Positions 8,572 through 17,662 are shown, counted from the stretch's first letter. The stretch is 62,806 bases of DNA from an uncultured Acholeplasmatales bacterium (GCA_944324795.1 CALUXR010000009.1:1-62806), one strand, 5' to 3'. Made by a program: numbers and translations. Notes: generated by a model from the sequence alone, not told the origin.

Positions 8572-9037
8572 AAAGTGGTATTGAGTCAGTATCTTTTTCA
8601 ATACCCATAACTATAGATGTTTCAACATTACTAACATTATCAATAGATGTTAATTTATTTAAGACAAAATCACGATAATCTGATAAGTCTTTAGCAATAA
8701 TTTTCATTAAGAAAGCTCCACCACCAGTTATCATATAACATTGTAAAACTTGAGGATTTTTAAGTGCATGACCTAAGAAGTCGTTTATTGCTTCTAAATT
8801 AATAATTTTTAATTCAACTTTAACGAATGCTAAAATATCATAACCTAATTTTTTTTCATTTAATATAGCGACTGTTCTTTTAATTAACCCTAATTTTGTT
8901 AAATTTTTAACCCTTAAAAGACAAGAACTAGGAGCTAAATTAATTCTACTTGCTAATTCTTTATTAGATATAGTGGCATCATCTTGTAAAATACGTAATA
9001 TTTGTTTATCATAATCATCTAATTTTAAACTTTCCAT
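8570..9037 (-). CDS. Lrp/AsnC family transcriptional regulator
   Basis: 155 residues from the ATG at 9037; a longer frame to 9091 is ruled out because the promoter TTGAAA-17-TATAAT lies inside it. N-terminal HTH (KQILRILQDDATISNKELASRI, with SSCLLRVKNL recognition helix) and C-terminal RAM/ACT-like sensor (FVKVEL, ITGGGAFLMKI, VMGIEKDT). Lrp proteins are octameric regulators that respond to amino acids. No obvious target is adjacent apart from its own promoter; the operon ends with its own terminator. Confidence 0.9.
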   Translation of the reverse strand: MESLKLDDYDKQILRILQDDATISNKELASRINLAPSSCLLRVKNLTKLGLIKRTVAILNEKKLGYDILAFVKVELKIINLEAINDFLGHALKNPQVLQCYMITGGGAFLMKIIAKDLSDYRDFVLNKLTSIDNVSNVETSIVMGIEKDTDSIPL

Positions 9038-9062
9038 AATATAACCGTTCCTTTCAACGTGA

Positions 9063-9091
9063 ATTATAGCAAATTTTATTAGATATTTCAA
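9063..9091 (-). promoter_or_regulatory. Promoter of the Lrp-like gene
   Basis: Minus-strand TTGAAA (9091-9086), 17-base spacer and TATAAT (9068-9063), ending about 25 bases before the chosen ATG. Confidence 0.75.
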
Positions 9092-9119
9092 TGTTTTTTT
9101 CGAATAATATTATAAAAAA

Positions 9120-9806
9120 TTATAATTTTAAAAAACTACTAAATTTAGTGTTGTTTGGAACTAATGATTTTAATAAAGGATAAAATACATCATCTTTTCT
9201 AATAGTTATAATATTAGTTATAGGTAAATCTTTATTGATATATTTAATAAGAGTCTCTTTAACTAAAGGATCATTAATGCTATTAAAATAAAAGAAGCCA
9301 ATAATATTTGTACTAAATTGATTCCTTATTATAATCAATCTTTTTTTGTTATAACTAATCAAATCGATACTAAGACGAATTTGTTTAAATTCATTGATAG
9401 ATTGAAGATATTCTCTATCTCTTATTTCATCATAATTTTTATTTAAATAATCTTTCATTTTATTATAAATATAACTAACATTGCGATCACTAATTTGAAT
9501 ATTATTTAAACTTAAATTATCACAAATTAATTCTCTAGAATAACCAAGTTCCTTATAATAATAAATAATAAAACAAACTTTAGTAGAATAGTGAATCCCT
9601 TTAAATGCAAATTTTAAAGCTGTTTGAGAAACATAAATGTGATCTTTACACTTAGGACAAATGTAACCTAAATTTTTAACAAAAGTAGTTTTACCTTGAG
9701 TAAAAGTTAATGTTTTAGCACTTACAGAATGTAAATATTTTAATTTAGTATTACATTTAGGGCAAATTAATATTTCAGGTTTATAATTTTTTCTAATTAA
9801 TTCCAT
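9120..9806 (-). CDS. Zinc-ribbon transposase-like protein
   Basis: 228 residues. Two Cys pairs (CPKCNTKLKY and CPKCKDHIYVS) form an N-terminal zinc ribbon, followed by a helical HTH-like region (ELGYSRELICDNLSLNNIQIS) and IRLSIDLISYNKKRLIII, which could be the first strand of an RNase H-like DDE core. Downstream acidic residues are not clear and the protein looks short for an active transposase. The start overlaps the previous stop (TAATG), so it is translated with two orphan genes instead of sitting inside an insertion sequence; no terminal inverted repeats were seen. It may be a domesticated or truncated transposase. Confidence 0.5.
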   Translation of the reverse strand: MELIRKNYKPEILICPKCNTKLKYLHSVSAKTLTFTQGKTTFVKNLGYICPKCKDHIYVSQTALKFAFKGIHYSTKVCFIIYYYKELGYSRELICDNLSLNNIQISDRNVSYIYNKMKDYLNKNYDEIRDREYLQSINEFKQIRLSIDLISYNKKRLIIIRNQFSTNIIGFFYFNSINDPLVKETLIKYINKDLPITNIITIRKDDVFYPLLKSLVPNNTKFSSFLKL

Positions 9807-10465
9807 TATTTATCACTATTTTCATTTATATTTTCTTTAAGTCCTAAATAATCTTCCTTCATTTTTTTTACATCATCACTAAATTCAATACTAGCAGTTA
9901 TTGCATTTGGTTCTATCAATATATTATTTTCATTATCATAATAATAAGCTTCATAATAAATATTTTTACCTTGAAAAGAGAAATCTGGTAAAGTTTGTAA
10001 TGCTTTATCATTATATTGTAAGAATATTTCTTGACCAATAAATCTTGTACAATTTTTTAAATTTAAATTAGAACTTTTTTGATTATTTTGTTCATTTGGA
10101 TTTAAATAAGCTTCAATATCAGTTATAACAATAACTTTATAAGCTGTTTTATCAGCAATTTTTAAATAAACATTACCATATATCGCCTTATTTTCTTTAA
10201 AACCATTTTTAATTAAATTATCCATCATTATACTTGGGTTAAAATTAAAAGATTTAGAAGGATATTTTTTAGGTTTAGGTTTAAATTTAATTGATAAGCT
10301 AATAGCTGTATTTAAAGAAAAAGTCATAATTAAAAAATCAATTACTAGAAAAATGATAATAACAGTTTTTTGAGTTACATATAAATTAATACATATTAAA
10401 GCAATTGCGATTGCTAATGTTATAGCAACAATTAACCAAGCTTGCCATTTTTTTATTTTTAACAT
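9806..10465 (-). CDS. Two-TM membrane protein of unknown function
   Basis: 219 residues; ATG with AAGGAGG, overlapping the upstream stop (TAATG). Two N-terminal transmembrane helices (about 10-28 and 35-56) are followed by a basic KFKPKPKKYPSK stretch and a soluble domain of about 150 residues, probably cytoplasmic by the positive-inside rule. I do not recognise the family. It is the middle gene of a three-gene coupled cassette. Confidence 0.7.
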   Translation of the reverse strand: MLKIKKWQAWLIVAITLAIAIALICINLYVTQKTVIIIFLVIDFLIMTFSLNTAISLSIKFKPKPKKYPSKSFNFNPSIMMDNLIKNGFKENKAIYGNVYLKIADKTAYKVIVITDIEAYLNPNEQNNQKSSNLNLKNCTRFIGQEIFLQYNDKALQTLPDFSFQGKNIYYEAYYYDNENNILIEPNAITASIEFSDDVKKMKEDYLGLKENINENSDK

Positions 10466-10968
10466 TAATAGTCCTCCTTATCATGACAACCTATATCAAA
10501 ATAAGCTATCGTTCTATAATATTTCATTAAATTAAAATCAAATTCAGGCAAAACATTATAATAATCTAAAACAACCTCAGTAGCGTTATATATTAAAATT
10601 TGTTGGTAACCTGTTTTTGTCAATATTGTATTTTCTTTAGCAAATTCTCTTGTTCTTAAAGTATTTTCTTCAATAATATAAATATTCATACTATGAATCA
10701 ATTTACTTTCTTCTAAAGTTAATAAATTGTTTTCTCTTAAATATTTATTAGTTGTTTTTTTAATATCAAAATTATCAAAATTAAATACAATCACAACTTT
10801 AAATAAATAATTTTCATAAATTCTAACCCTCAATATATAATCATCATTTTTATATATTGTACGATATTTAGTATATTCTAATTGATCATTGATATAGGTT
10901 ATAGGTTTTGAATCTAAAAAATCTATTCTTTTTAATATATTATCTTTTTCATTTTTTTTCAAAAGCAT
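10465..10968 (-). CDS. Hypothetical protein, first gene of orphan cassette
   Basis: 167 residues; ATG 10968 with AAGGTGG. Mixed alpha/beta, with no signal peptide or transmembrane helix; a beta-rich centre (YILRVRIYENYLFKVVIVFNF) and an acidic tail. The C-terminal part (YQQILIYNATEVVLDYYNVLP with a nearby FDFNLMKYYRTIAYFD) weakly resembles the end of the next protein (LPDFSFQGKNIYYEAYYYD), so the two may be related. Function unknown. Confidence 0.65.
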   Translation of the reverse strand: MLLKKNEKDNILKRIDFLDSKPITYINDQLEYTKYRTIYKNDDYILRVRIYENYLFKVVIVFNFDNFDIKKTTNKYLRENNLLTLEESKLIHSMNIYIIEENTLRTREFAKENTILTKTGYQQILIYNATEVVLDYYNVLPEFDFNLMKYYRTIAYFDIGCHDKEDY

Positions 10969-11060
10969 TATAATCCACCTTTCAAAAATATAATTTTGTC
11001 TTTTTATTATAACATAAATATGCTATAATGTCATAAGTATTTGAAAAGAGGAGGCTTAAA

Positions 11061-12080
11061 ATGATTAATGAACCAAAAAAAGTAACTAAAAATATGAAAA
11101 TTAGTTTAGTAGCCCCTAGTTTTGGCTGTACAACTGAACCTTATAAAACTCGTTTAGAAGAAGCGATTAAAATATTTAAAAATGTAGGTTATGAAGTAGT
11201 TGAAGGTGAAAATATTTATAAAGCAGAAGGGATTGCATCTTCAAACACACCAGAAGAAAGAGCTAAAGAATTTATGAATGCTTATGAATCTAATAGCGAT
11301 GTAATTATGTCTGTTGGTGGCGGAGAGTTGATGTGTGAAATATTGCCATATATCGACTTTAAGAAGATTAAGAGATTAAAGCCTAAATGGTTTATTGGCT
11401 TTTCTGATAATACTAATTTAACTTTTACATTAACTACTATTTGCAATATGGTTACAATTTATGGACCTTGTGCAACTAAGTTTTATTTATATCCTTTTAA
11501 ATATGATACGAAAGATACGCTAGCGTTATTAGAAGGTAAAAGAATATTAAGAGGTTATCCTCGCTATGAACTTAATTCGCTTGCAAGCGAAGAAAATCCT
11601 TTAGTTAAGCTAAATTTAACTGAAAGAAAAATTATTAAACCTTTCTTTTATAAAGGACCATTTTATGGGACTATGCTTGGTGGATGCCTAGATTGTTTAA
11701 TTAATATTTGTGGTACTAAATATGATAATGTAGCTAATTTTATTAATAAACATACAGGTATTATTTGGTATTTAGAAGCTTGTGATTTATCACCTCTTGG
11801 TATAAGAAGAGCGATATTTCAACTAAAAGAAGCTGGTTGGTTTAGAAAAGTAAAAGGATTCTTAATTGGTAGGCCATTGTGTAATGATGCCGAGATAATG
11901 GGTGTAGACAAATATACGGCTGTAATAGATATGTTACAAGACTTTAATGTTCCGATTTTAATGGATGTTGATCTAGGTCATTTAGCTCCTTCAATGCCAA
12001 TTAAAAATGGTGCTAAAGCATTAGTTAGCTATCAAGAAGGAAATATTAAGGTTGAATACTTAAAGAAATATAGACCATAA
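11061..12080 (+). CDS. S66 family peptidase (LD-carboxypeptidase/MccF-like)
   Basis: 339 residues; RBS GAGGAGG. Landmarks: early VAPSFG, SVGGGELMCEILPYID, GFSDNT with the nucleophile Ser (about 115), YLEACD with the catalytic Glu and DLGHLAPSMPIKNG with the catalytic His. S66 enzymes cleave murein tetrapeptide LD bonds or, in the MccF branch, inactivate peptidyl-nucleotide antibiotics such as microcin C7. The sequence pattern resembles the MccF branch, but I cannot separate the two with confidence. Single-gene unit with its own extended -10 promoter (TGCTATAAT, about 11020) and terminator. Confidence 0.88.
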   Translation: MINEPKKVTKNMKISLVAPSFGCTTEPYKTRLEEAIKIFKNVGYEVVEGENIYKAEGIASSNTPEERAKEFMNAYESNSDVIMSVGGGELMCEILPYIDFKKIKRLKPKWFIGFSDNTNLTFTLTTICNMVTIYGPCATKFYLYPFKYDTKDTLALLEGKRILRGYPRYELNSLASEENPLVKLNLTERKIIKPFFYKGPFYGTMLGGCLDCLINICGTKYDNVANFINKHTGIIWYLEACDLSPLGIRRAIFQLKEAGWFRKVKGFLIGRPLCNDAEIMGVDKYTAVIDMLQDFNVPILMDVDLGHLAPSMPIKNGAKALVSYQEGNIKVEYLKKYRP

Positions 12081-12097
12081 TTTGGCCTATATTTTTT
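12064..12097 (+). terminator. Terminator of the S66 peptidase gene
   Basis: ATATAGACC and GGCCTATAT arms (one mismatch) around ATAATT, followed by TTTTTATA. Confidence 0.7.
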
Positions 12098-12148
12098 ATA
12101 TATAAATGATATTAATTATTTTTTAAAATGTTTATAAAATAGTAGATA

Positions 12149-12170
12149 AAAAAGAAGCATGATGCTTCTT
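12149..12170 (-). terminator. Terminator of aroF-pheA
   Basis: AAGAAGCAT and ATGCTTCTT form a 9-bp hairpin; the minus-strand T-run follows directly after the pheA stop. Confidence 0.8.
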
Positions 12171-13149
12171 AATAATTACCAATTATTTTTAAATTTATAG
12201 TATCTTCTTTTATTTTAGTTAAAGCTCTAATTACATTAGAGCTTTTTATATTACCTAAGAAATCAATATAAAAATAATATTCAAATGGTTTATCCTTGAT
12301 AGGTCTTGATTCAATTCTAGTCATATTTAAATTATAATCTTTAATATCTTCTAAAATTTGAGCTAAAGAGCCTATTTCATGTTTTAAATTAAAGATAATA
12401 CTTATTTGTTTAGCATTTTCTCTAATTTCTAAATTTTTACTAATTACTAAAAATCTAGTTGTATTAGTAGAAGATTCATTAATATTTTGAGCTAAAATAT
12501 CTAAATCATATAATTTAGCACAACTTTTTGAACATATTGAACCAATACTTTTATCATTTAATTCTTTAATATATTTAGCACTAGCTGCAGTATTAGAATA
12601 TGTTCTTGAAATTATATTATGTTCTTTTAAAAATGATTTACTTTGCATTAAAGCTTGAGGATGAGAATAAACCATTTTAATATCAGCAAGTTTACTACCT
12701 TTTATTCCTAATAAGTTTTGATTGACTTTTATATTAGTATCTAAAATAATATAAAAACCATATTCTCTAATTAAATCATAGTTATCATTAATAGAACCAG
12801 TAGAACTATTTTCAATAGGTAATACGCCATAAGTTATTTCATCATTTTTGATTGCCTCAAAGACATCTTTAAAAGTATGATATTGTTTTAAAGGAATATT
12901 TTTGAATAATTTTGAACTAGCTTCATAGGCAAAAGCCCCTTCAACTCCCATATAACCTACAATAATGTTTTTTGGTGTATTGATAACTTTTAAATCTAAA
13001 TCTTTAATATTAGAATCATCTTTATATTGTTTGATTATTTTATTAGTTTGATTTATGAATTTATTAAGATAAATAGTTTGATCTAAATTGTTATTTGTAT
13101 CTTTTAAAATATTAGAAAATAGATTTTCTAATTCTTTTAATTTATTCAT
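12169..13149 (-). CDS. pheA: Prephenate dehydratase with ACT domain
   Basis: 326 residues from ATG 13149, overlapping the aroF stop. Converts prephenate to phenylpyruvate. Residues about 65-245 are the periplasmic-binding-like catalytic fold: GYMGVEGAFAYEAS, PIENSSTGSINDNYD and the substrate-contacting NTTRFLVI. The C-terminal ACT domain (about 250-326) has LKHEIGSLAQIL and the ESRP box (RIESRPIKDKPFEYYFYID), which confer phenylalanine feedback. The roughly 60-residue N-terminal helical region could be a reduced AroQ chorismate mutase, but it lacks motifs I can name. Co-transcribed with aroF behind a Phe T-box. Confidence 0.92.
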   Translation of the reverse strand: MNKLKELENLFSNILKDTNNNLDQTIYLNKFINQTNKIIKQYKDDSNIKDLDLKVINTPKNIIVGYMGVEGAFAYEASSKLFKNIPLKQYHTFKDVFEAIKNDEITYGVLPIENSSTGSINDNYDLIREYGFYIILDTNIKVNQNLLGIKGSKLADIKMVYSHPQALMQSKSFLKEHNIISRTYSNTAASAKYIKELNDKSIGSICSKSCAKLYDLDILAQNINESSTNTTRFLVISKNLEIRENAKQISIIFNLKHEIGSLAQILEDIKDYNLNMTRIESRPIKDKPFEYYFYIDFLGNIKSSNVIRALTKIKEDTINLKIIGNY

Positions 13150-14161
13150 ATTCTTTACCAAAAATAGCTGCTAATTTTTTAATATCTTGCATTAAAGAAT
13201 CATATTTATCAGGACGAAGTGATTGTGGACCATCTGATAATGCTTTTTCAGGGTCATTATGAACTTCAATCATTAAACCATCACAACCGGCAGCTATGCT
13301 CGCTTTAGCCATTGGAGGTACTAACCACCATTTACCACCTGCATGGCTTGGATCGATAATGATCGGTAAATGAGTTAATTTTTTAATAACAGGAATAGCC
13401 TGTAAATCAAGGGCATTTCTAGTATAAGTTTCAAAAGTTCTAATGCCACGTTCACACAAAATTACATTAGGATTACCGTTAGCCATAATATATTCAGCAG
13501 CCATAATCCATTCTTCATAAGTTGCAGATAGGCCGCGTTTTAATAAAACAGGTTTCTTAATTTCATGACCAACTCTTTTTAAAAGTGAGTAGTTTTGCAT
13601 ATTACGAGCACCAATTTGGACAATATCAACTTTTTCATTAAATAATTGAATATGTTCAGTGTCCATCAGTTCTGTACAAATTGGAAGACCTGTTTCTTCT
13701 TTAGCTTTTAATAATAAATTTAAAGCCTCTTCCCCCATACCTTGGAAAGAATAAGGACTAGTACGAGGTTTAAATGCTCCACCTCTTAAAATATTTGCCC
13801 CACTAGCTTTTACACTTCTAGCAACTTCAATAATTTGTTTTTCATTTTCAACACTACAAGGTCCGGCAATTAAACCTAAATGACCACCACCAATTTTAAC
13901 ACCACAAACATCAATAATTGTATCTTCAGGGTGGAAAGCTCTATTAGCTAATTTATATGGTTCACTGACACGCATTACATGATCGACAGCCTCATCGACT
14001 TCGATAGTCTTAGGATCAATAATAGTAGTATCACCAATTAAACCAATTATAGTTTGTTCAGTTCCTACGACAACGCTAGTTCTTACTCCTTGTTTTTCAA
14101 CTAAATTTTTAAGTCTTTCGACATCATCTTTGTTAGCAGTTTGTTTTAATACAACAATCAT
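13142..14161 (-). CDS. aroF: 3-deoxy-7-phosphoheptulonate synthase (AroF/AroAbeta type)
   Basis: 339 residues; RBS GAGAGG. First step of the shikimate pathway: PEP plus erythrose-4-phosphate to DAHP. An N-terminal ferredoxin-like regulatory domain (about 1-70, starting MIVVLKQTA) precedes the TIM barrel with AGPCSVEN, RGGAFKPRTSPYSFQG, LLKRG, CERGIRTFE and IIDPSHAGGKW. This is the short type-I-beta class found in Bacillus and Thermotoga. The T-box upstream ties entry into the pathway to charged tRNA-Phe. Confidence 0.95.
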   Translation of the reverse strand: MIVVLKQTANKDDVERLKNLVEKQGVRTSVVVGTEQTIIGLIGDTTIIDPKTIEVDEAVDHVMRVSEPYKLANRAFHPEDTIIDVCGVKIGGGHLGLIAGPCSVENEKQIIEVARSVKASGANILRGGAFKPRTSPYSFQGMGEEALNLLLKAKEETGLPICTELMDTEHIQLFNEKVDIVQIGARNMQNYSLLKRVGHEIKKPVLLKRGLSATYEEWIMAAEYIMANGNPNVILCERGIRTFETYTRNALDLQAIPVIKKLTHLPIIIDPSHAGGKWWLVPPMAKASIAAGCDGLMIEVHNDPEKALSDGPQSLRPDKYDSLMQDIKKLAAIFGKEYE

Positions 14162-14179
14162 TTTTTATACCTCTCTTTT

Positions 14180-14436
14180 TTTAAAATTAAAAAAGTCCCT
14201 CACCCACTAAAGGGCGAGAGACGCGTTACCACCTTTATTCATTTATAAGTCACCTTATAAATCTCAATAAGTATCAATCAATACTCATATGCTGTAACGG
14301 GCATTCCCGAAATAACCTACTTAATTCAGTTAATCACTCCAAGATGAATTCGTTATAATTTATAGTCTCTATCGCACCAAAACTAGAGCTCTCTTAATTA
14401 TAAAACTTATAACTACGTTTCTTTTCATAATGCTTA
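14180..14436 (-). ncRNA. T-box leader, Phe specifier
   Basis: The minus strand carries the canonical T-box AAAGGTGGTAACGCG (14236-14222) just before the terminator. Upstream is a long stem I region with AGAGAGCTCTAG-type features. The 3' side of the specifier loop reads AACGAATTCATC, giving specifier TTC (14348-14346), that is tRNA-Phe(GAA). Uncharged tRNA-Phe would stabilise the antiterminator and switch on aroF-pheA. The specifier was placed by pattern, not folding software. Confidence 0.88.
14190..14226 (-). terminator. T-box terminator/antiterminator hairpin
   Basis: On the minus strand an 11-bp stem (two wobbles), GTCTCTCGCCC with GGGTGAGGGAC, is followed by TTTTTT. The upstream T-box motif can pair alternatively to prevent it. 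Confidence 0.88.
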
Positions 14437-14441
14437 AATAT

Positions 14442-14470
14442 ATAATAAATTAATTTATTGATTTTGTCAA
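14442..14470 (-). promoter_or_regulatory. Promoter of the aroF-pheA T-box leader
   Basis: Minus-strand TTGACA (14470-14465), 17-base spacer and TATTAT (14447-14442). It starts immediately after the stop of the upstream minus-strand gene. Confidence 0.8.
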
Positions 14471-14914
14471 TTAATATTTTTTACGATAATATAAATAAGC
14501 TACAAAGTAAATAATAACGATTACTAAAGATTCAGATGCAATAACCATAAATATTAAAGGTTCTAAAAAACCACTAATGATTAAAGCTAAAGAATTAAAG
14601 AATAAGATAGTCTTTATAGTAAAATTTTGGGTTTTATTACGAATAAAAATATTTCTTTCATCGATAGCTTTAGTATATTGCATACTACAATATTCTTTTC
14701 TTGTAAGTATTAAGATATAACGTACTATTTTTAGAATAATACATATTTCATACAGAGCTACAACGAGATATCTTAAGACTAATACTTCAATATTAAAATT
14801 TTCTTTAATGAATGTTTCTAAAGGCGCTACTAGAACTATTGGAAGTAGTGTAGCTAGACACATTATGATTAGTTTAATTTTAGTAATTTTTTTAAAATAA
14901 GCTAAACTTTGCAT
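14471..14914 (-). CDS. Integral membrane protein paired with small HTH regulator
   Basis: 147 residues; RBS GGAGG. Four hydrophobic helices (about 12-32, 43-66, 98-117, 121-141) with a basic loop. No family named with confidence; HTH-plus-small-membrane-protein pairs of this kind are common in Firmicutes and often act on stress or bacteriocin response. It starts 2 bases after the HTH gene's end. Confidence 0.65.
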   Translation of the reverse strand: MQSLAYFKKITKIKLIIMCLATLLPIVLVAPLETFIKENFNIEVLVLRYLVVALYEICIILKIVRYILILTRKEYCSMQYTKAIDERNIFIRNKTQNFTIKTILFFNSLALIISGFLEPLIFMVIASESLVIVIIYFVAYLYYRKKY

Positions 14915-14915
14915 A

Positions 14916-15113
14916 TTAGTTTTCCTCCAAAAAGAAAATATCTTCTACGTGTACGTTAAATATTTTAGCTAATTTTAAAGCTAAAGGAAGGGAAGCAATG
15001 TAGCGACCTTGTTCAATTGAAATAATTGTTTGTCTTGTAACACCAAGAGCTTTAGCTAAAGCCTCCTGGGTCATTTTAGCTTTTTTGCGATAAAAATAAA
15101 CTTTATTATCCAT
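14916..15113 (-). CDS. Small XRE-family HTH regulator
   Basis: 65 residues. The whole protein is one HTH_3 domain: RKKAKMTQEALAKALGVTRQ, then SIEQGRYIASLPLALKLAKIF. Its ATG overlaps the pepF stop (TAATG), so translation is coupled. It likely regulates the operon or its membrane-protein partner. Confidence 0.88.
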   Translation of the reverse strand: MDNKVYFYRKKAKMTQEALAKALGVTRQTIISIEQGRYIASLPLALKLAKIFNVHVEDIFFLEEN

Positions 15114-16801
15114 TATATCTTTATCCTTTCTATTATAGGCACTAAAGAATCAATGATATTTTTAATGGTATTCATATCAAAAGGAGAAGAAAGGCCAACC
15201 TCTTTAATCAATTGTAAGAAAGGCATTGTTCCTCCTAAACTACATAATTTTAAATATCTATTCCAAGCATTACTATGATCTTTTAAATCTTCTAAATAAA
15301 ATTCAAGGGCACAAATTTGAGCTAGTGCATAATCGATATAGTAAAATGGTGATCCAAAAATATGACTTTGACGATACCAGAAAGTACCACTAGCTGTGAA
15401 ATTACATTCACCATAATCGCGCCAAGGTAGATAGATTTGTTCTAATTCCTGCCAAATCTTTTTTCGCCAAGCCTGATCTTTATCAGGATTTTCATATACT
15501 AAATGTTGAAAATGGTCAACAGCTAAAGAATAAGGTAAAAAAGTAATAGCTTCAGACATATGTGAATGAATATATTTTAATGTATCGTCGCTAAAGAAAC
15601 TAGAAAGCCAAGGATAAGCAAAGAATTCCATGGCTGTAGAATGAATTTCTGCAGCTTCATAAGTTGGGAAAATTAAATCTTTATTGGCTATAAATTTATT
15701 TGCATAATAAGATTCAAAAGCATGACCAGCCTCATGAGTCAATACATTAATATCATCTTTTGTACCATTGAAATTAGCAAAGATAAATGGTGAATCATAT
15801 TTTGTAAAGTGAGTACAATAACCACCACCCATTTTACCAGGTTTAGTATCTAGACTCATAAGTTCATTATCTAACATAAATTTAAAAAATTCAGAAGTTT
15901 CATTAGACATTTCTTGATACATTTTTAAAGCTTTATTAACTAATTCATCTTTATTACCTTTTGGCATAGGATCTCCATCAATATAATTTAGGGAAAAATC
16001 ATACCAATAAGGCTTTTTAATGCCTAATCTTGATGATTGTTTGTCATATAATTTACTAGCTAAAGGCATTACATATTTTTTTAGATTATCTCTAAATTCA
16101 CTAACCATTTTAGCATCATAATCAATTCTATTAAGTCTTAAATAGCCTAATTCTATAAAATTATTAAAACCTAACTTTTTAGCTATTTTATCTCTTACAT
16201 TTACTAATTCTGTATAAATATTACCTATTGTTTCATCATTTTCTTTATAAAAATTATCGACCGCTAAAGCGGCATTCCTTCTAATGTTTCTATCTAAATT
16301 ATGGCTATATAAAGCCATTTGTGATAGGTTGTTGATTTTGCCATCAAATGGTATTTTAGCTCCAGCAATCAAAATATCATAATCGTTTTCTAATTTAGAT
16401 TCTAAGATTAATAAATCGATTATTTCTTCATTAAATGTTTTAGCTTTAATTTGTAATTTTAATATATAATATTGACCATATGTTTCTTTTATAAAATTGA
16501 TTTCAGAATGATTCAACAAAACATTATTAAAATTATTTGTTATATTATCTATTAAAGGAGATATTTCACAAATATAATTATATTCTTTAGTATAATATTC
16601 ATCAAACGTATCGATTGTATGTCTAACTTCAGCTAAGGCCATATTAGTAGTAACATCAATATAATTTTTATCATAAGAATCTATTAATTTTTTTAAATTA
16701 GAATGAATAGTTGTTTTTTTAATTTCTTCAATTATAGCATTTTGTTTAAGTTGATATTCTTTTATATCTATATGCTTATAAGGCATATCATTAAATTTCA
16801 T
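15113..16801 (-). CDS. M3 family oligoendopeptidase (PepF-like)
   Basis: 562 residues; RBS AGGAGG. Zinc metallopeptidase with HEAGH (about residue 354) and a downstream Glu in EAAEIHSTAME as third ligand, plus the C-terminal YRQSHIF and PFYYIDYALAQICALEF typical of M3 oligoendopeptidases. It degrades cytoplasmic oligopeptides. Length is usual (550-600). It starts 9 bases after degV and is coupled to the HTH gene. Confidence 0.93.
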   Translation of the reverse strand: MKFNDMPYKHIDIKEYQLKQNAIIEEIKKTTIHSNLKKLIDSYDKNYIDVTTNMALAEVRHTIDTFDEYYTKEYNYICEISPLIDNITNNFNNVLLNHSEINFIKETYGQYYILKLQIKAKTFNEEIIDLLILESKLENDYDILIAGAKIPFDGKINNLSQMALYSHNLDRNIRRNAALAVDNFYKENDETIGNIYTELVNVRDKIAKKLGFNNFIELGYLRLNRIDYDAKMVSEFRDNLKKYVMPLASKLYDKQSSRLGIKKPYWYDFSLNYIDGDPMPKGNKDELVNKALKMYQEMSNETSEFFKFMLDNELMSLDTKPGKMGGGYCTHFTKYDSPFIFANFNGTKDDINVLTHEAGHAFESYYANKFIANKDLIFPTYEAAEIHSTAMEFFAYPWLSSFFSDDTLKYIHSHMSEAITFLPYSLAVDHFQHLVYENPDKDQAWRKKIWQELEQIYLPWRDYGECNFTASGTFWYRQSHIFGSPFYYIDYALAQICALEFYLEDLKDHSNAWNRYLKLCSLGGTMPFLQLIKEVGLSSPFDMNTIKNIIDSLVPIIERIKI

Positions 16802-16810
16802 ATGTGCCTC

Positions 16811-17662
16811 CTATTTTAATACGTACAAAATACCAATAGTTCCTTTACCACAATGAGATGAAATAACACAACCAGCATTACTAGTATAAATATTGATCTT
16901 TGTAGGTAGTATTTTTTTAAGTTCATCAACTAAATATGAACAATCATCATAATTTAGGGAATGAGTGACAAAGATATTTTCTATTTCTAGATAAGGTAGA
17001 TCATTTTTAACCATATTTAACATGACATTTAAGGCATTAATCATTTTACCTCGTGGTTTAGGTCCGACGCTCATTTTACCATTTCTAACTTCAATAATTG
17101 GTTTAATTTTAAAAACTTTTCCAACTAAATTAGTAAGACCACTACACCTTCCCCCTTTATATAAATAATCAAGGGTTGGAATAACAAATTGGCTTCTTAC
17201 ATTTTCACGATATTTTAAAATATCGGCAGTAATTTCAGCTAAATTTTTTCCTTCATCTCTTAATTTAGCTATTCTTAAAAGTTGTAAGCCTATCCCAGTA
17301 GATAAATTCATAGAATCGATAATACTAATATGTTCGACATCAAGTTCTTCGCTAGCTAGTCTTGCATTATTATATGTTGAAGACATTGATTTAGATATAC
17401 CCATATAAATAATATCAAAGCCTTGATTTAAATATTCTTGAAAAGTTTCTAAAAAAGTTTGAAAAGATATAGCTGATGTTTTAGGTAACATTTCATATTC
17501 ATTAACTTTATCATATAAAATATCAGTTGTAATATCTACACCATCTAAATAAGATTTGTCTTTAAAATTGACAAATAAAGGTATAACTTTAATGTCATAT
17601 TTTAAAATTAAATCTTTTGGTAAATCACAAGTAGAATCAGTAATAATTTTAATTTTGTACAT
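16811..17662 (-). CDS. DegV family fatty-acid-binding protein
   Basis: 283 residues; RBS AAGGAGG. Landmarks KIITDSTCDLPKD, IYMGISKSMSSTYNNA, SIIDSMNLSTGIG and the C-terminal CVISSHCGKGTIGILY. DegV (FakB-like) proteins bind a fatty acid and present it to FakA kinase for phosphorylation and entry into phospholipid synthesis. No fakA is nearby. First gene of a four-gene minus-strand operon. Confidence 0.9.
   Translation of the reverse strand: MYKIKIITDSTCDLPKDLILKYDIKVIPLFVNFKDKSYLDGVDITTDILYDKVNEYEMLPKTSAISFQTFLETFQEYLNQGFDIIYMGISKSMSSTYNNARLASEELDVEHISIIDSMNLSTGIGLQLLRIAKLRDEGKNLAEITADILKYRENVRSQFVIPTLDYLYKGGRCSGLTNLVGKVFKIKPIIEVRNGKMSVGPKPRGKMINALNVMLNMVKNDLPYLEIENIFVTHSLNYDDCSYLVDELKKILPTKINIYTSNAGCVISSHCGKGTIGILYVLK

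Noticed and set aside
12949-13149. Functional chorismate mutase domain at the PheA N-terminus
   Set aside because: The region is helical and of plausible length, but the Arg/Lys/Glu pattern of AroQ is not evident by eye.
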